A stretch of DNA of 64,000 nucleotides from Vibrio marisflavi CECT 7928 (GCF_921294215.1 NZ_CAKLDM010000002.1:2170001-2234000); one strand, 5' to 3'. Counted from the stretch's first letter, positions 35,073-46,607 are shown. Numbers and translations are program-made. Notes: a model not told the origin generated them from the letters alone.

Positions 35073-37157
35073 TTATTTGTTCTTCTCTTCGTTTACTTTA
35101 GCGATAACTTCGTCTGCCACGTTTTGTGGACATGGTGCGTAGTGAGCGAACTCCATAGAGAACTGACCACGACCAGAAGTGATAGTACGTAGGTGACCGA
35201 TGTAGCCAAACATTTCTGATAGAGGAACGTCAGCTTTAATACGAACACCAGTAGCACCAGCTTGTTGGTCTTTGATCATACCACGACGACGGTTAAGGTC
35301 ACCGATTACATCACCAACGTGATCTTCTGGAGTGAACACGTCAACGTTCATGATTGGCTCAAGAAGTTGCGCGCCAGCTTTAGGCATAGATTGACGGAAT
35401 GCACCTTTCGCTGCGATTTCAAATGCGATTGCAGATGAGTCAACTGCGTGGAAGCCACCATCAAATAGTTCGATTTCAACGTCTAGAGTTGGGAAGCCAG
35501 CTAGAACACCGTTTTCCATCATTGACGCGAAGCCTTTTTCTACTGCAGGCCAGAATTCTTTAGGTACGTTACCACCAACAACAGTTGAAGAGAACGTGAA
35601 GCCTGAATTTGGCTCTCCTGGCTTGATACGGTAGTCGATCTTACCGAACTGACCAGAACCACCAGACTGTTTCTTATGCGTGTAGCTATCTTCAACTGCT
35701 TGCGTGATAGTTTCACGGTAAGCAACTTGAGGAGCACCAACAGTTAGTTCAACACCGTAAGTACGCTTAAGGATGTCTACTTTGATGTCTAGGTGAAGTT
35801 CACCCATACCTTTCAGGATAGTTTCACCTGAATCTTCATCAGTCTCAACTTGGAAAGATGGATCTTCTGCAACCATTTTACCGATCGCGATACCCATTTT
35901 CTCAGTAGAACCTTTATCTTTCGGTGCAACCGCGATAGAGATTACTGGTTCTGGGAAGATCATTGGCTCAAGAGTACACTCGTGCTTAGGATCACATAGA
36001 GTGTGACCAGTTTGAACGTTCTTCATACCAACTACAGCGATGATGTCACCAGCTTGTGCAGTTGTTAGCTCGTTACGCTCATCTGCTTGCATCTCAACCA
36101 TACGGCCGATACGCTCAGTTTTACCTGTAGCAGCGTTAAGGATAGTGTCACCCTTGTTCATCACACCAGAGTAGATACGGATGAATGTTAGCGCGCCGAA
36201 ACGGTCATCCATGATCTTAAATGCTAGAGCACGTAGTGGCTCTTCTGCAGATACTGTAGCAACTTCACCAGTTGGCTCACCAGTTTCTTTGTCAGTCAGT
36301 GGTTGAGGATCTACTTCAGTTGGAGCTGGTAGGTAATCAACAACTGCGTCAAGAACTAGCTGAACACCTTTGTTCTTAAATGCAGAACCACAGTAAGTTG
36401 GGAAGAACGCTAGGTCACGAGTACCTTTACGGATACAACGCTTGATGTCTTCGATAGAAGGCTCTTCACCTTCCATGTAAGCTTCCATTAGGTCATCGTC
36501 TTGCTCTACAGCAGTTTCGATTAGCTCTTCACGGTAAGCTTCAACGTCATCCAACATATCAGCAGGGATATCTTGAACTTCATAGTTCTCAGGAAGACCA
36601 GAGTCATCCCAAACGTATGCTTTACGGCTTAATAGGTCTACAACACCAACGAAATCGTCTTCACGACCGATTGGTAGAACCATAACTAGTGGGTTAGCAC
36701 CTAGAACGTTTTTAACTTGGTCAACAACGTTGTAGAAGTCAGCACCCATACGGTCTAGCTTGTTTACGAAGATTAGACGAGATACTTCTGATTCGTTAGC
36801 GTAGCGCCAGTTAGTCTCTGACTGAGGCTCAACACCGCCAGAACCACAGAATACACCAACACCGCCGTCTAGTACTTTAAGAGAACGATATACTTCTACT
36901 GTGAAGTCAACGTGTCCAGGAGTATCGATAACGTTTAGGCGGTGATCGTTCCAGAAACAGCTTACAGCTGCAGACTGGATAGTAATACCGCGCTCAGCTT
37001 CCTGATCCATGAAGTCAGTAGTTGATTCGCCATCGTGAACTTCACCAGTTTTGTGGATTTGACCAGTTAGCTTCAGGATACGCTCAGTGGTAGTTGTTTT
37101 ACCCGCATCAACGTGCGCGAAAATACCAATGTTTCTGTATTTCGATAAATCTGCCAT
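35073..37157 (-). CDS. fusA2: Elongation factor G 2
   Basis: 694-aa translational GTPase. G1 AHVDAGKT (14-21), G3 DTPGH (78-82) and G4 NKLD (132-135) are intact, followed by domains II to V. The N-terminus ([20 protein letters not shown]) and RIKPGE-type linker differ from ribosomal-operon EF-G1, and the gene is isolated rather than beside rpsL/rpsG/tuf, which identifies the EF-G2 paralogue. In some bacteria the second EF-G takes part in ribosome recycling or backs up translocation; its role here is not shown. Codon use looks like that of a highly expressed gene. Confidence 0.93.
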   Translation of the reverse strand: MADLSKYRNIGIFAHVDAGKTTTTERILKLTGQIHKTGEVHDGESTTDFMDQEAERGITIQSAAVSCFWNDHRLNVIDTPGHVDFTVEVYRSLKVLDGGVGVFCGSGGVEPQSETNWRYANESEVSRLIFVNKLDRMGADFYNVVDQVKNVLGANPLVMVLPIGREDDFVGVVDLLSRKAYVWDDSGLPENYEVQDIPADMLDDVEAYREELIETAVEQDDDLMEAYMEGEEPSIEDIKRCIRKGTRDLAFFPTYCGSAFKNKGVQLVLDAVVDYLPAPTEVDPQPLTDKETGEPTGEVATVSAEEPLRALAFKIMDDRFGALTFIRIYSGVMNKGDTILNAATGKTERIGRMVEMQADERNELTTAQAGDIIAVVGMKNVQTGHTLCDPKHECTLEPMIFPEPVISIAVAPKDKGSTEKMGIAIGKMVAEDPSFQVETDEDSGETILKGMGELHLDIKVDILKRTYGVELTVGAPQVAYRETITQAVEDSYTHKKQSGGSGQFGKIDYRIKPGEPNSGFTFSSTVVGGNVPKEFWPAVEKGFASMMENGVLAGFPTLDVEIELFDGGFHAVDSSAIAFEIAAKGAFRQSMPKAGAQLLEPIMNVDVFTPEDHVGDVIGDLNRRRGMIKDQQAGATGVRIKADVPLSEMFGYIGHLRTITSGRGQFSMEFAHYAPCPQNVADEVIAKVNEEKNK

Positions 37158-37384
37158 TGTCTTACTCTATTAATAGGATATAAAATGCGCGCAGAGTATA
37201 CCACAATCTGTCAAGACTGATAGCATTGTGTGCTAGAGAAAGTAAAAAACTTTGTTAACCCTTATTAATTATGCGGAGTTTGCGTTTTTTGTGCGAAATT
37301 TAGCAGATTATTGCTGAGTTTAACCACAATAGTGAACATAGTTAGTGAGTTATCCTGACTGGCGCTGTTACATTTTTCGCAATT

Positions 37385-38764
37385 TTATAACTCATCAAAC
37401 GCCTGAATTGCTTCTGAAAGTTTCTTAACCCCATGAATTTGCATACCTTCTATGCCATTTTTTGGCATATTAGCACTTGGAACAATGGCGCGTTTGAATC
37501 CATGCTTAAATGCTTCCATTAAGCGCTCTTGACCACTCGGCACTGGACGAATTTCTCCTGCTAAGCCCACTTCACCAAAAATTACCACATCTTTCGCTAA
37601 TGCTCGGTCTTTGAAACTCGATAGCAAAGCCATGATTAACGCAAGATCGGCACTGGTTTCAGTGACCTTTACGCCGCCGACGACATTAACAAACACATCT
37701 TGGTCAGCCATTTGTAAGCCGCCGTGCTTATGCAACACAGCAAGCAATAGAGACAATCGGTTCTGCTCTAAGCCGACCGCCACTCGTCTTGGGTTAGCCA
37801 ATTGAGAGTAATCAACCAAAGCTTGAATTTCGACAAGAAGCGGGCGAGTCCCTTCCCATACAACCATCACCGAGCTGCCAGAAGTTTCTTCTTCCCCGCG
37901 GGACAAAAATATCGCTGACGGGTTACTCACTTCTCTAAGCCCCTGCCCCGTCATAGCAAAAACACCCAGCTCGTTTACCGCACCAAAACGGTTTTTATGA
38001 CTGCGAAGAGTTCGAAAACGGCTGTCGCTGCCACCATCTAATAGCACCGAACAGTCAATAATATGCTCCAGTACTTTAGGGCCTGCTAATGTGCCGTCTT
38101 TGGTTACATGACCAACAATAAACACCGCGACATTATTTTGTTTCGCGTAACGAGTTAACGCTGTTGCAGACTCTCTTACCTGAGCAACACTTCCCGGTGA
38201 GGATTGAACATCACCAACATGCATCACTTGTATTGAGTCAATAACCATGATTTTCGGCTGCTCTTGCTCTGCTACTTGGCAAATCTTGTCGACGTTAGTC
38301 TCAGAGAGCATTTTAAGGTTGTCTTTTGGCAAACCTAAACGTGATGCTCGAAGGGCAACTTGCTGAAGTGATTCTTCACCCGTGACATACAAGGTTGGCA
38401 TTTGTGAAGCGAGAAAGCACATAGCTTGCAGTAGTAACGTCGACTTACCAGCGCCGGGGTTACCACCAATTAAGATAGCTGCGCCGGGAACAACGCCGCC
38501 ACCTAACACCCTATCCAGCTCTTTAAAACCACTGGTAAAACGAGGGACTTCTTGCAGATCAATTTCTGAGAGGACTTGTACTCTGGATTCATTAGCTGTG
38601 CCTGCATAGCCAGACAAACGTTCATTTCGAGCCACAGACGGTGACGCTGCCAATCTCACCTCTGTTATCGTGTTCCAAGCTCCACAAGCATTACATTGTC
38701 CCTGCCAGCGTGGAAAATCAGCGCCACAATCGTTGCACACATACGCTCGTTTTGTCTTAGCCAT
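37385..38764 (-). CDS. radA: DNA repair protein RadA
   Basis: 459 aa. A C4 zinc finger (C10, C13, C24, C27) is followed by a RecA-like ATPase with Walker A GNPGAGKS (101-108), the RadA-specific KNRFG motif (257-261) and a C-terminal Lon-protease-like domain. RadA promotes branch migration and D-loop extension in recombinational repair. serB lies nearby, as in E. coli, here separated by the PilZ gene. It is divergent from that PilZ gene across 188 bases. Confidence 0.95.
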   Translation of the reverse strand: MAKTKRAYVCNDCGADFPRWQGQCNACGAWNTITEVRLAASPSVARNERLSGYAGTANESRVQVLSEIDLQEVPRFTSGFKELDRVLGGGVVPGAAILIGGNPGAGKSTLLLQAMCFLASQMPTLYVTGEESLQQVALRASRLGLPKDNLKMLSETNVDKICQVAEQEQPKIMVIDSIQVMHVGDVQSSPGSVAQVRESATALTRYAKQNNVAVFIVGHVTKDGTLAGPKVLEHIIDCSVLLDGGSDSRFRTLRSHKNRFGAVNELGVFAMTGQGLREVSNPSAIFLSRGEEETSGSSVMVVWEGTRPLLVEIQALVDYSQLANPRRVAVGLEQNRLSLLLAVLHKHGGLQMADQDVFVNVVGGVKVTETSADLALIMALLSSFKDRALAKDVVIFGEVGLAGEIRPVPSGQERLMEAFKHGFKRAIVPSANMPKNGIEGMQIHGVKKLSEAIQAFDEL

Positions 38765-38952
38765 GAAACCTCATACTTTAACTCTGTGACCTATAATCAG
38801 TTTTATTAATAACTTGCAAACTTTTGAGTTGATAACCTAGAAGATTTAGCCACACTTAATATTAAGTCTGCTTTCCAACCTAACTACTCAGACGCTAAAG
38901 AAAATACAACATAGGTCGATTTATTATTTACGGTTAACTCTAACAGAAATAT

Positions 38953-41304
38953 ATGCAGGAATCTGAAATTCTCTCACTCGCTGAGCGACTAATACCCGCC
39001 TATCAATCTGAGGACTTTGACAACGTACTCGCAATGATGACGGAAGGTGAGTCTCCCTCGGTCAAACTTTTGGTAAAAATGGAGCTAAACAAAATGATGG
39101 CCCCATGCACCAAAAGCGTTGACTTGCGTGGACGAGTTCAGGGTGAGTGTCGAGAATATGAATTGGATGGCCGAAAACACTGGTTGGATGATGTCGCGTT
39201 TAATGAATACCAAAAAGGCACACAAAAATTTGGTAGCTACACCGAAGGCGTATGGAACAACCTCTGTAACACACGCAATAACTTTCGCGTCATGCAGCAA
39301 ACTGGTGATGACAAAAAAGAAGGACTTACCAGCGCCGATAGTCCATTCGAAGTTGAGCCAGTCACATTAGGCTTTGATCTAAAAAGAAGAGAAAGCCGCT
39401 TATTGTTTACCACCCAAGTAGAAATAAGGCTACCAGGCGGCCAACTTGTTCACGGAGTCAGCGTGGATGTTTCCGCATCTGGCGGACGATTTAAGGTACC
39501 CACTGCATTTGCGTATAAGCAAGGGCAAGTGCTAGACGTATTGTTCACCGAGCTAACTAAATCAAGCAAAATTATTGGCTTAAAAGACCCCATACAATAT
39601 CGCATAGTCGGCGTCGATGAGTCTTATGAAAATGACGCGGTTAAATATTTGAGGGTTCTTAGAATCACAGATACCGACATTATCCAGCAAGTTATCGAAG
39701 AGTCACTTCAGGATACAAGTCGTAAATCTAAGCAAGACAACCAAGACAAAGTCATTCGTGCAAAAACACGCTGCTATGAACATGCGTATTTAAAAAACGC
39801 CTGCAGTTTGCCGCTATTTTTCAGTGATAACGAATTAAAGCTAGTCCTCATTACCGACAACAACCAACCTATTTGGCGCTATTGGCACGATGAGTTGAAC
39901 CAACAAAACTTAAGTGGACTATTCAACCACCAGCGCATGAATCGAATCTTCGACTCAAATTCACGTGAACATTCCAACGTAATTTATTCGTTTAAACATG
40001 CTCATCAAGGCAAGCAACTATTTTTCTCAATGCTGGGCTCAGAAGCCTCGCCCGAACACCTCAAGCTATTTTGGAATGTAGGCGCCAAAAAAGAGTCTTG
40101 GCGAGCATTTCGTTTTTCCATTTATGAGCTCACCGACCGTGAGCGCGAGGATTTGAGCCAACACTCTGACGAGCTCACTTTAACCACGGAGAGCTTGACT
40201 CATTACGGCATCTTGCAAGAAATAGCCAATAGCACCGAAGGCCCAGAGTACCTTGAGTTAGGTAAACCAAAGCTCCCAAGCAAAGAGTTAAACCCTTTTA
40301 GGCAGACTCGCAACAATAAAGTTAGGCCCACTTGCTTATTTTTCGACTCTAAGTCCCCTCGTAAAGAGCCTCGATATCAATATAGAACTAAAGTCGCTGT
40401 TGCTTATGGCCAACAAAAGATTCAAGGCTCAACGCTCGACTTTTCCAAACATGGATTGAACGTCACACTCTCATCATCATTGTCTGTCAAAGCAGAAGAC
40501 ATGTGTGAAGTGAGCTTCATTGAGCTGCAAGTTCATGACAAGAAGCTCGCTTTAAGTAACGTGCCGTACAAAATTATTCGAGTTGCCGATAAAGGAAAGC
40601 ATTTACAATTGGCGATAGAGGAGAATAGTCACACCGTCAAAACCATCGCGTTTTTGAACCGATTGATCGAGTACAATCGACAGAAACTAGTCCCGATCAA
40701 GGAAGTGCTTCCAACGGATGAATTGTTGAAAGGGTTACATGACGTTCTATTGGACAAACTGCTATGCTCTCCCGTTTTCGTCGATAACCGTAATGGTGGT
40801 TTGAGGCCAACAACGATTGGTATTAGCTACCCACTGACTCCTTATCTGGGTTTTCTGGCGAAACTCGGTCATGAGCACAGAATATCCCTAGAGCCAATTT
40901 TTAAAGGGCGCAGCAATAGCTTACTGGCCGCCCCCATGAAGCATGTACAAGGTGCAGAGCCGCAATACCATGAAGTCTACATAGCAGTGGTCAAATTCAA
41001 TGAACGCATTCGTTCTTTTGAAACAGAGCTAAGCAGTGATTTCTATAGCAACAATGACCGTATCACTTTCATTCAAAAGTCCCTGCTAATGGGTGAGTTC
41101 TACGCAGTAAGAGTTTCAGGGGTGCCTGTGTTCGATCCTAATGCTCAACTTATGAGAGAAGATATCGAGGAGCTGCTGACTGTGAGCGCTCATCAAGCTC
41201 GAAACCTTGAAAAAGAGCTCGCCGCAATTGTGGGTTACAGCGAGTTTGTCGATGTCACTGACGAAGTGTTATTAAGGCTTGGTATCGATAGCGATGCGTC
41301 TTAA
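38953..41304 (+). CDS. Tandem PilZ protein, probable c-di-GMP receptor (PlzC-like)
   Basis: 783 aa, cytoplasmic, no membrane helix. Two PilZ domains both keep the c-di-GMP signature. The first has R145xxxR149 (RRESR) and D172xSxxG177 (DVSASG). The second has R470xxxR474 (RKEPR) and D496xSxxG501 (DFSKHG). Regions before, between and after the PilZ domains do not match a family I know, though the whole architecture resembles V. cholerae PlzC (VC2344 by memory), which sits between radA and serB as here. Its output is unknown; motility, biofilm or virulence are usual for this class. The start codon is not strongly marked by a ribosome site. Confidence 0.85.
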   Translation: MQESEILSLAERLIPAYQSEDFDNVLAMMTEGESPSVKLLVKMELNKMMAPCTKSVDLRGRVQGECREYELDGRKHWLDDVAFNEYQKGTQKFGSYTEGVWNNLCNTRNNFRVMQQTGDDKKEGLTSADSPFEVEPVTLGFDLKRRESRLLFTTQVEIRLPGGQLVHGVSVDVSASGGRFKVPTAFAYKQGQVLDVLFTELTKSSKIIGLKDPIQYRIVGVDESYENDAVKYLRVLRITDTDIIQQVIEESLQDTSRKSKQDNQDKVIRAKTRCYEHAYLKNACSLPLFFSDNELKLVLITDNNQPIWRYWHDELNQQNLSGLFNHQRMNRIFDSNSREHSNVIYSFKHAHQGKQLFFSMLGSEASPEHLKLFWNVGAKKESWRAFRFSIYELTDREREDLSQHSDELTLTTESLTHYGILQEIANSTEGPEYLELGKPKLPSKELNPFRQTRNNKVRPTCLFFDSKSPRKEPRYQYRTKVAVAYGQQKIQGSTLDFSKHGLNVTLSSSLSVKAEDMCEVSFIELQVHDKKLALSNVPYKIIRVADKGKHLQLAIEENSHTVKTIAFLNRLIEYNRQKLVPIKEVLPTDELLKGLHDVLLDKLLCSPVFVDNRNGGLRPTTIGISYPLTPYLGFLAKLGHEHRISLEPIFKGRSNSLLAAPMKHVQGAEPQYHEVYIAVVKFNERIRSFETELSSDFYSNNDRITFIQKSLLMGEFYAVRVSGVPVFDPNAQLMREDIEELLTVSAHQARNLEKELAAIVGYSEFVDVTDEVLLRLGIDSDAS

Positions 41305-41402
41305 CTGTTCACCCAGTCTAAACGACATCATTTTCAGATAAACTAAGCCTAACTCAGAGTAGAGGCACACATTAGTGTTCGGCTCTGGTAAATCATTTCA
41401 GC

Positions 41403-42371
41403 TTACCAGCTCACTTTCTTCTGTTTAGCTAGGCCAGCAGACAGAATACACATAACACCACCAAGCCCAGAAACTCTCACGGCAGCCTGCGCTTTTTCTT
41501 CAACTTTTGGCTTTGCATGATAGGCAATACCGAACCCTGCAACATTCATCATTTCAAGGTCGTTTGCTCCATCACCAACCGCTACTGTGTTGTGCAGATC
41601 GACATCATACTTGTCAGCTAACTCTACTAAGATTTCTGCTTTCGTTTGTGCTGACACAACCTCACCAAGTACTTTACCCGTTAGTTTTCCATTGGTAATT
41701 TCAAGCTGGTTTGATTTTGCGTAATCCAGATTTAGCAGCTGTTTCAAGTGATCGGAAAAGTAGGTGAACCCGCCAGATGCAATTGCAGTTTTCCAACCAA
41801 GCTTTTGTAGTGTTTCCATCAACTCTAAGAGGTCAGGCATTAGCGGCAGCTGCTCGCGAACCGTTTCTAAGATTGATTCATCCGCGCCTTTTAAAGTGTC
41901 CACTCGGGCGCGAAGGCTTTCTTCAAAATCTAACTCTCCCTGCATTGCTTTCTCAGTTACTTCAGCAACCTGTTCCCCAACACCCGCCAACTTGGCAATT
42001 TCATCAATGCACTCTATTTGAATCACGGTAGAATCCATGTCGAAAACAACCACTCCAGGAGCAGACAAATCAGGTACATCGGAGATATTGGCATAATCCA
42101 AATTGAGCTGTTTGAGTATGTATTCTTTGGAAGCCGTGAGATTGCCATCCATCAATGCAACTTCGTACTGCCCTACTTTCCAAATATCGATGATGGAGTG
42201 GGAAAATTCAGAAGCGTCATCGAGGGTATTAAGTGATTCGACAGACAAGTGCTCAGAAAATATAATCCAGTTAGCTTTTTTTCTATCTAAGGTAGATGAC
42301 AAGCGAGCCTCTGGAAAGCGTGAAATTAGAGAAGTATGCCTCTTAATCGGTAGATTTTTTAACGAACCCAT
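41403..42371 (-). CDS. serB: Phosphoserine phosphatase
   Basis: Last step of serine biosynthesis: dephosphorylates O-phosphoserine. HAD enzyme with the DMDST catalytic motif (D111 nucleophile, D113 acid), ECIDEIA cap region and GDGANDLEMM magnesium motif. From the ATG at 42371 it is 322 aa, the E. coli length; the frame continues 38 codons upstream, but the extension is unlike the family and would overlap the divergent gene's control region. The ribosome site is weak. It is divergent from ytjB, as in E. coli. Confidence 0.95.
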   Translation of the reverse strand: MGSLKNLPIKRHTSLISRFPEARLSSTLDRKKANWIIFSEHLSVESLNTLDDASEFSHSIIDIWKVGQYEVALMDGNLTASKEYILKQLNLDYANISDVPDLSAPGVVVFDMDSTVIQIECIDEIAKLAGVGEQVAEVTEKAMQGELDFEESLRARVDTLKGADESILETVREQLPLMPDLLELMETLQKLGWKTAIASGGFTYFSDHLKQLLNLDYAKSNQLEITNGKLTGKVLGEVVSAQTKAEILVELADKYDVDLHNTVAVGDGANDLEMMNVAGFGIAYHAKPKVEEKAQAAVRVSGLGGVMCILSAGLAKQKKVSW

Positions 42372-42472
42372 TAGGTATAATCCATAATAAAAATTACAAC
42401 TAGTTAACCGATTGCAAAACAAAAACGCAAGCCTCATTATGGCTATCACTCTAAAAAAGGGAGTAGAGTCAG

Positions 42473-43078
42473 TTGAATTCATCACTATTTTCTTTCCGTG
42501 TCACGATAAAAGCCATCGCGATGATTTCATTGCTAGTGATGGTTGCTGTGATCGCCATAAATAGCGTAAAGATTACAAAAAGTAACGAAGAAATACAGGC
42601 AAATCAGATAGAAACACTTACTCAAGTTCTGATATCACAAGCCGCACTTTCTGCCAGCAATATGGTTGTCCAGCAAGATCAAGAAGGCCTTCGCCGATTG
42701 GCAAACCACTTAGCAAAAGACAAATTAGTATTCGATGCAACTATTTATGATGCAGAAGGGGTAAAACTCGCAGCTAGCAACCACGCTCTATCAGTAAGAG
42801 AAGTGCTTGGGCTAGACACACCATTATCGACCGCACGTATAGGTAAACAGCAACTTGTAGCCCCGATATATCAAGACAACAGCATTATTGGCTTTGTCAG
42901 AATTACTTTTGAGACTGGTAAACTCACCGCGATATCTGATCACTTTTACAGAAAAAGCGATCGTTACATGTATTCAATGGTATTGATAAGCTTCATTAGT
43001 GGAGCGCTGCTTATGCTATTGCTACTTAGAAGAAAGTCCAACGGGGGCGAAAACTTACTTCTTAAAGATATTAATTAG
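42473..43078 (+). CDS. ytjB: AhpA/YtjB family inner-membrane protein
   Basis: 201 aa with an N-terminal membrane helix (about 13-32), a periplasmic domain and a second helix near 167-184, then a short basic tail. This matches the YtjB/SMP family, found divergent from serB in many gammaproteobacteria. The start is TTG with GGGAG about 10 bases upstream; no nearby ATG keeps the first helix complete. Function is poorly known. A strong terminator follows. Confidence 0.82.
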   Translation: MNSSLFSFRVTIKAIAMISLLVMVAVIAINSVKITKSNEEIQANQIETLTQVLISQAALSASNMVVQQDQEGLRRLANHLAKDKLVFDATIYDAEGVKLAASNHALSVREVLGLDTPLSTARIGKQQLVAPIYQDNSIIGFVRITFETGKLTAISDHFYRKSDRYMYSMVLISFISGALLMLLLLRRKSNGGENLLLKDIN

Positions 43079-43096
43079 AGCCTAACTAAGACTGTT

Positions 43097-43132
43097 AAAA
43101 AAATGCCAGTCCAAAACAGGACTGGCATTTTT
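43097..43132. terminator. Bidirectional terminator between ytjB and deoB
   Basis: A 12-bp stem: AAATGCCAGTCC (43101-43112) with GGACTGGCATTT (43119-43130), with A-rich left and T-rich right flanks. It ends both ytjB and the deoCAB operon. Confidence 0.9.
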
Positions 43133-43158
43133 ATATGAACGCTAGGTTAACCTTCTAA

Positions 43159-44379
43159 TTACAGAAAGTTTTTACCATACTCCATTGGAGATGTTGCAAA
43201 GTAGCTTGCTAAGGTTTGACCAATGTCTGCAAACGTTTCTCTTCTACCAAGAGAGCCTGCAGGTACTTTGTCGCCATAAACGATGACCGGAATATGTTCG
43301 CGAGTATGATCGGTACCTTGCCAAGTTGGATCGCAACCATGGTCGGCAGTCAATATCAACACATCCTCTTCTTGCATGATATCAATCACTTCATTGATAC
43401 GGCTATCAAAGTACTCTAGCGCTGCAGCGTAACCCGCAACATCACGGCGGTGGCCATAAGCGGAGTCAAAATCGACGAAGTTCGTGAATACGATAGTGTT
43501 ATCTTCTGCTTGTTTGATCGCTTCTAATGTCGCATCAAATAAGTCAGGAATTCCCGTTGCTTTCACCTTCTTGGTAATTCCACAGTGTGCGTAGATATCA
43601 GCGATTTTACCGATTGAAACTACATCACCTTGCTTCTCATCGACCAATTTTTGTAGCACAGTTGCCGCTGGTGGCTCTACAGAGAGATCTCTGCGATTGC
43701 CAGTACGAGCAAACTCGCCTGATTTTGGACCAACAAACGGACGCGCAATTACACGGCCAATATTGTAGTCTTCCAATTCCTCGCGAACGATTTGGCATAG
43801 CTCAAGCAGGTTATCTAGACCGTAAGTTTCCTCGTGGCAAGCAATTTGGAAAACAGAATCGGCCGAAGTGTAGAAAATCGGCTTGCCGGTTTTCATATGC
43901 TCTTCACCCAAGTCATCTAAAACTTGAGTACCAGAAGCATGGCAGTTACCCAAATAGCCCGGAAGGTTAGCTCTTTCAACAATTCTATCGAGTAGCTCTT
44001 GCGGAAAGCTGTTGGTTAGATCGGTAAAGTAACCCCAATCAAACAGTACTGGTACACCAGCAATCTCCCAGTGCCCTGAAGGTGTATCTTTTCCTGAAGA
44101 CAACTCTTCAGCGTGACCGTATGCTCCAACAATATCGACTTCTGCGTCCAAGCCTAGCGCAAATTGACCAGTAGACTCTTTGTGAGCCATTGCTAAGCCT
44201 AGTTTAGATAGGTTGGGTAGCTTCAAAGCACCTTGGCGCTCTTCGTTGTCAGCGAGTCCTTTGTAACATTGCTCAGCAATGTGGCCCATTGTATCTGAGC
44301 CTACATCACCAAATTTATCAGCATCAGCCGATGCTCCAATTCCAAAGGAGTCTAAAACTAAAATAAATGCTCTTTTCAT
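43159..44379 (-). CDS. deoB: Phosphopentomutase
   Basis: Converts deoxyribose 1-phosphate to the 5-phosphate (and ribose likewise). Alkaline-phosphatase superfamily metalloenzyme: [12 protein letters not shown] at the N-terminus carries the catalytic aspartate, and late motifs such as [11 protein letters not shown] and [11 protein letters not shown] carry manganese ligands. The second of two adjacent ATGs (44379) is better spaced from AAGGAG and starts MKRAF as in E. coli; 406 aa. It is the last gene of this deo operon, 10 bases after deoA. Confidence 0.95.
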   Translation of the reverse strand: MKRAFILVLDSFGIGASADADKFGDVGSDTMGHIAEQCYKGLADNEERQGALKLPNLSKLGLAMAHKESTGQFALGLDAEVDIVGAYGHAEELSSGKDTPSGHWEIAGVPVLFDWGYFTDLTNSFPQELLDRIVERANLPGYLGNCHASGTQVLDDLGEEHMKTGKPIFYTSADSVFQIACHEETYGLDNLLELCQIVREELEDYNIGRVIARPFVGPKSGEFARTGNRRDLSVEPPAATVLQKLVDEKQGDVVSIGKIADIYAHCGITKKVKATGIPDLFDATLEAIKQAEDNTIVFTNFVDFDSAYGHRRDVAGYAAALEYFDSRINEVIDIMQEEDVLILTADHGCDPTWQGTDHTREHIPVIVYGDKVPAGSLGRRETFADIGQTLASYFATSPMEYGKNFL

Positions 44380-44389
44380 CATATTCTCC

Positions 44390-45739
44390 TTATTCAGCTA
44401 TATCTTCTGCACGGAAGCTTGAATACACATCAGGTGTCGGCTGGTAGCTTTCACCAATGGTAATTGCATCTCGCAGCGACTTAGCGGCTCGCTGCCACTG
44501 CTCTTCCGTTCTAGCATGAATAACGGCTAAAGGTTTGTTGCTATCTGCGGTTTCGCCTAATCGAATGAACTGTTCGAAACCTACAGCAAAATCAATCTTG
44601 TCGGTTGGAACACTTCGTCCACCACCCATGGAGACAACTGCCATACCAATTGCTCTCGTATCCATTGCAGACACAACGCCAGACTCAGTCGCGTATACTG
44701 GCTTCACGATTTCTGCTTTTGGTAAGTAGCTTAAATAGTTCTCCATAAAGTCTTCTGGGCCGCCTAATCCCGCGACCATCTTACCGAAGCTTTCTGCTGC
44801 TTTTCCGCTTTCTAGCGCTTGGCAAAGTTTGTCTCTTGCATCTTCAGTATTGTCAGCTAAACCACCCAGTAACAACATTTCGCTACATAGCGCCATAGTG
44901 ACTTCATACAATCTAGGGTTGCGGTATTCTCCAGTCAAAAACTCGACGGCTTCTTTCACTTCAAGCGCATTACCTGCAGATGAAGCAAGCACTTGGTTCA
45001 TGTCTGTTAAGATAGCGGTAGTTTTTACACCTGCGCCATTAGCAACAGCAACGATAGACTTCGCAAGCTCTTCCGATTTCTCATAGGTTGGCATAAACGC
45101 ACCAGAGCCTACTTTCACGTCCATTACTAACGAGTCTAGTCCAGCTGCTAGTTTCTTAGACAAAATCGAGGAAGTAATTAATGAAAGGTTATCGACAGTA
45201 GCTGTGGTATCACGGACTGCGTAAATACGTTTATCTGCTGGAGCAAGGTTGTCGGTTTGCCCGATAATGGCAACACCTGCATCTTTCGTCACCTCACCAA
45301 AGACATTGTTATTTGGTGTAACGTTATAGCCCGGAATGGCTTCTAATTTATCAAGCGTTCCACCGGTATGACCTAAACCACGTCCAGATATCATTGGTAC
45401 AACAGCTCCACATGACGCAACCATAGGGCCAAGCATGAGAGAAGTCACGTCACCAACACCGCCAGTAGAGTGTTTATCCACGATAGGCGCGTTGAAGTTC
45501 ATATGATCCCAATCGATAACAGTGCCAGAATCACGCATTGCACAGGTAAGCGCAATTCGCTCGGACATCGTCAAGTCGTTAAAACAGATAGCCATTGCGA
45601 ATGCTGCTACCTGACCTTCAGATACAGAGTTATTGCTAACGCCATTAATGAAAAAACTGATTTCTTCTGAGCTGAGCTCTTCTCCATCACGTTTACGGCG
45701 AATGATTTCTTGAGGTAAAAATTGTTGAGTTGAAGACAT
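44390..45739 (-). CDS. deoA: Thymidine phosphorylase
   Basis: Cleaves thymidine and deoxyuridine with phosphate to give deoxyribose 1-phosphate and the base. The NPII family motif [16 protein letters not shown] is present, as are KHSTGGVGD and [12 protein letters not shown]. The ATG at 45739 has AAGGAGG upstream, giving 449 aa; an earlier in-frame start lacks a ribosome site. It lies between deoC and deoB. Confidence 0.95.
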   Translation of the reverse strand: MSSTQQFLPQEIIRRKRDGEELSSEEISFFINGVSNNSVSEGQVAAFAMAICFNDLTMSERIALTCAMRDSGTVIDWDHMNFNAPIVDKHSTGGVGDVTSLMLGPMVASCGAVVPMISGRGLGHTGGTLDKLEAIPGYNVTPNNNVFGEVTKDAGVAIIGQTDNLAPADKRIYAVRDTTATVDNLSLITSSILSKKLAAGLDSLVMDVKVGSGAFMPTYEKSEELAKSIVAVANGAGVKTTAILTDMNQVLASSAGNALEVKEAVEFLTGEYRNPRLYEVTMALCSEMLLLGGLADNTEDARDKLCQALESGKAAESFGKMVAGLGGPEDFMENYLSYLPKAEIVKPVYATESGVVSAMDTRAIGMAVVSMGGGRSVPTDKIDFAVGFEQFIRLGETADSNKPLAVIHARTEEQWQRAAKSLRDAITIGESYQPTPDVYSSFRAEDIAE

Positions 45740-45830
45740 ACTGCCTCCTTGAATTACTAGAAATGTCATATACAAGGAGCCGTCCAATTGGCTCCTTAAC
45801 CCAGATAAAATTTAATTAATACCTAACGTA

Positions 45831-46607
45831 TTAGTACGCTGCTGGATCAGCTGTTTCGTTAGTCACTTCTAGTGTGTTCAATAGATTCGTAAGCAAGCTA
45901 GATGCGCCAAAACGGTAGTGGCGGCTATCCACCCAATTGTCACCTAGTAGCTCATCAGCCATCTGCAAGTAAATCGCAGCATCTTCTGCAGTTCTTACAC
46001 CGCCAGCTGGTTTAAAGCCTACTTTTTCAGCAACGTTCATGTCACGAATCACTTCTAGCATCATGCGAGCAAACTCTGGGGTTGCGTTAACTGGAACTTT
46101 ACCTGTCGAGGTTTTAATAAAGTCAGCACCTGCTTCGATAGCAATTTGAGAGGCTTTCTTAATTAAAGATTCTTCTTTCAGCTCACCAGTTTCAATGATC
46201 ACTTTAAGTAGGATGTCTCCACAAGCCTGCTTACATTGCTTGACTAGCTCGAAGCCTACTTCTTCGTTACCTGCCATCAGTGCGCGGTATGGGAACACCA
46301 CATCAACTTCATCGGCACCATATGCCACAGCTGCTTTTGTTTCAGCAACCGCTATTTCAATATCATCGTTACCATGAGGAAAGTTGGTAACCGTAGCAAT
46401 TTTTACTTCAGGTGTACCTTGTTGCTTCAGGGTCTTCTTAGCGATAGGAATAAAGCGTGGGTAAATACAGATCGCAGCAGTGTTACCAACTGCTGACTTT
46501 GCGTTATGACAAAGTGCGATCACTTTTTCATCAGTGTCGTCGTCATTTAGCGTGGTAAGATCCATTAACTTTAGTGCACGTAGTGCTGCTGTTTTTAAAT
46601 CGCTCAT
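45831..46607 (-). CDS. deoC: Deoxyribose-phosphate aldolase
   Basis: Splits deoxyribose 5-phosphate to glyceraldehyde 3-phosphate and acetaldehyde. The Schiff-base lysine is K165 in FIKTSTGK, with D102 (VDVVFPY) and K199 (GFKPAGG) completing the catalytic set; a two-residue deletion before K165 shifts numbering from E. coli. Length is 258 aa. It is the first gene of deoCAB. GGAGATAGAA precedes the ATG. Confidence 0.96.
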   Translation of the reverse strand: MSDLKTAALRALKLMDLTTLNDDDTDEKVIALCHNAKSAVGNTAAICIYPRFIPIAKKTLKQQGTPEVKIATVTNFPHGNDDIEIAVAETKAAVAYGADEVDVVFPYRALMAGNEEVGFELVKQCKQACGDILLKVIIETGELKEESLIKKASQIAIEAGADFIKTSTGKVPVNATPEFARMMLEVIRDMNVAEKVGFKPAGGVRTAEDAAIYLQMADELLGDNWVDSRHYRFGASSLLTNLLNTLEVTNETADPAAY

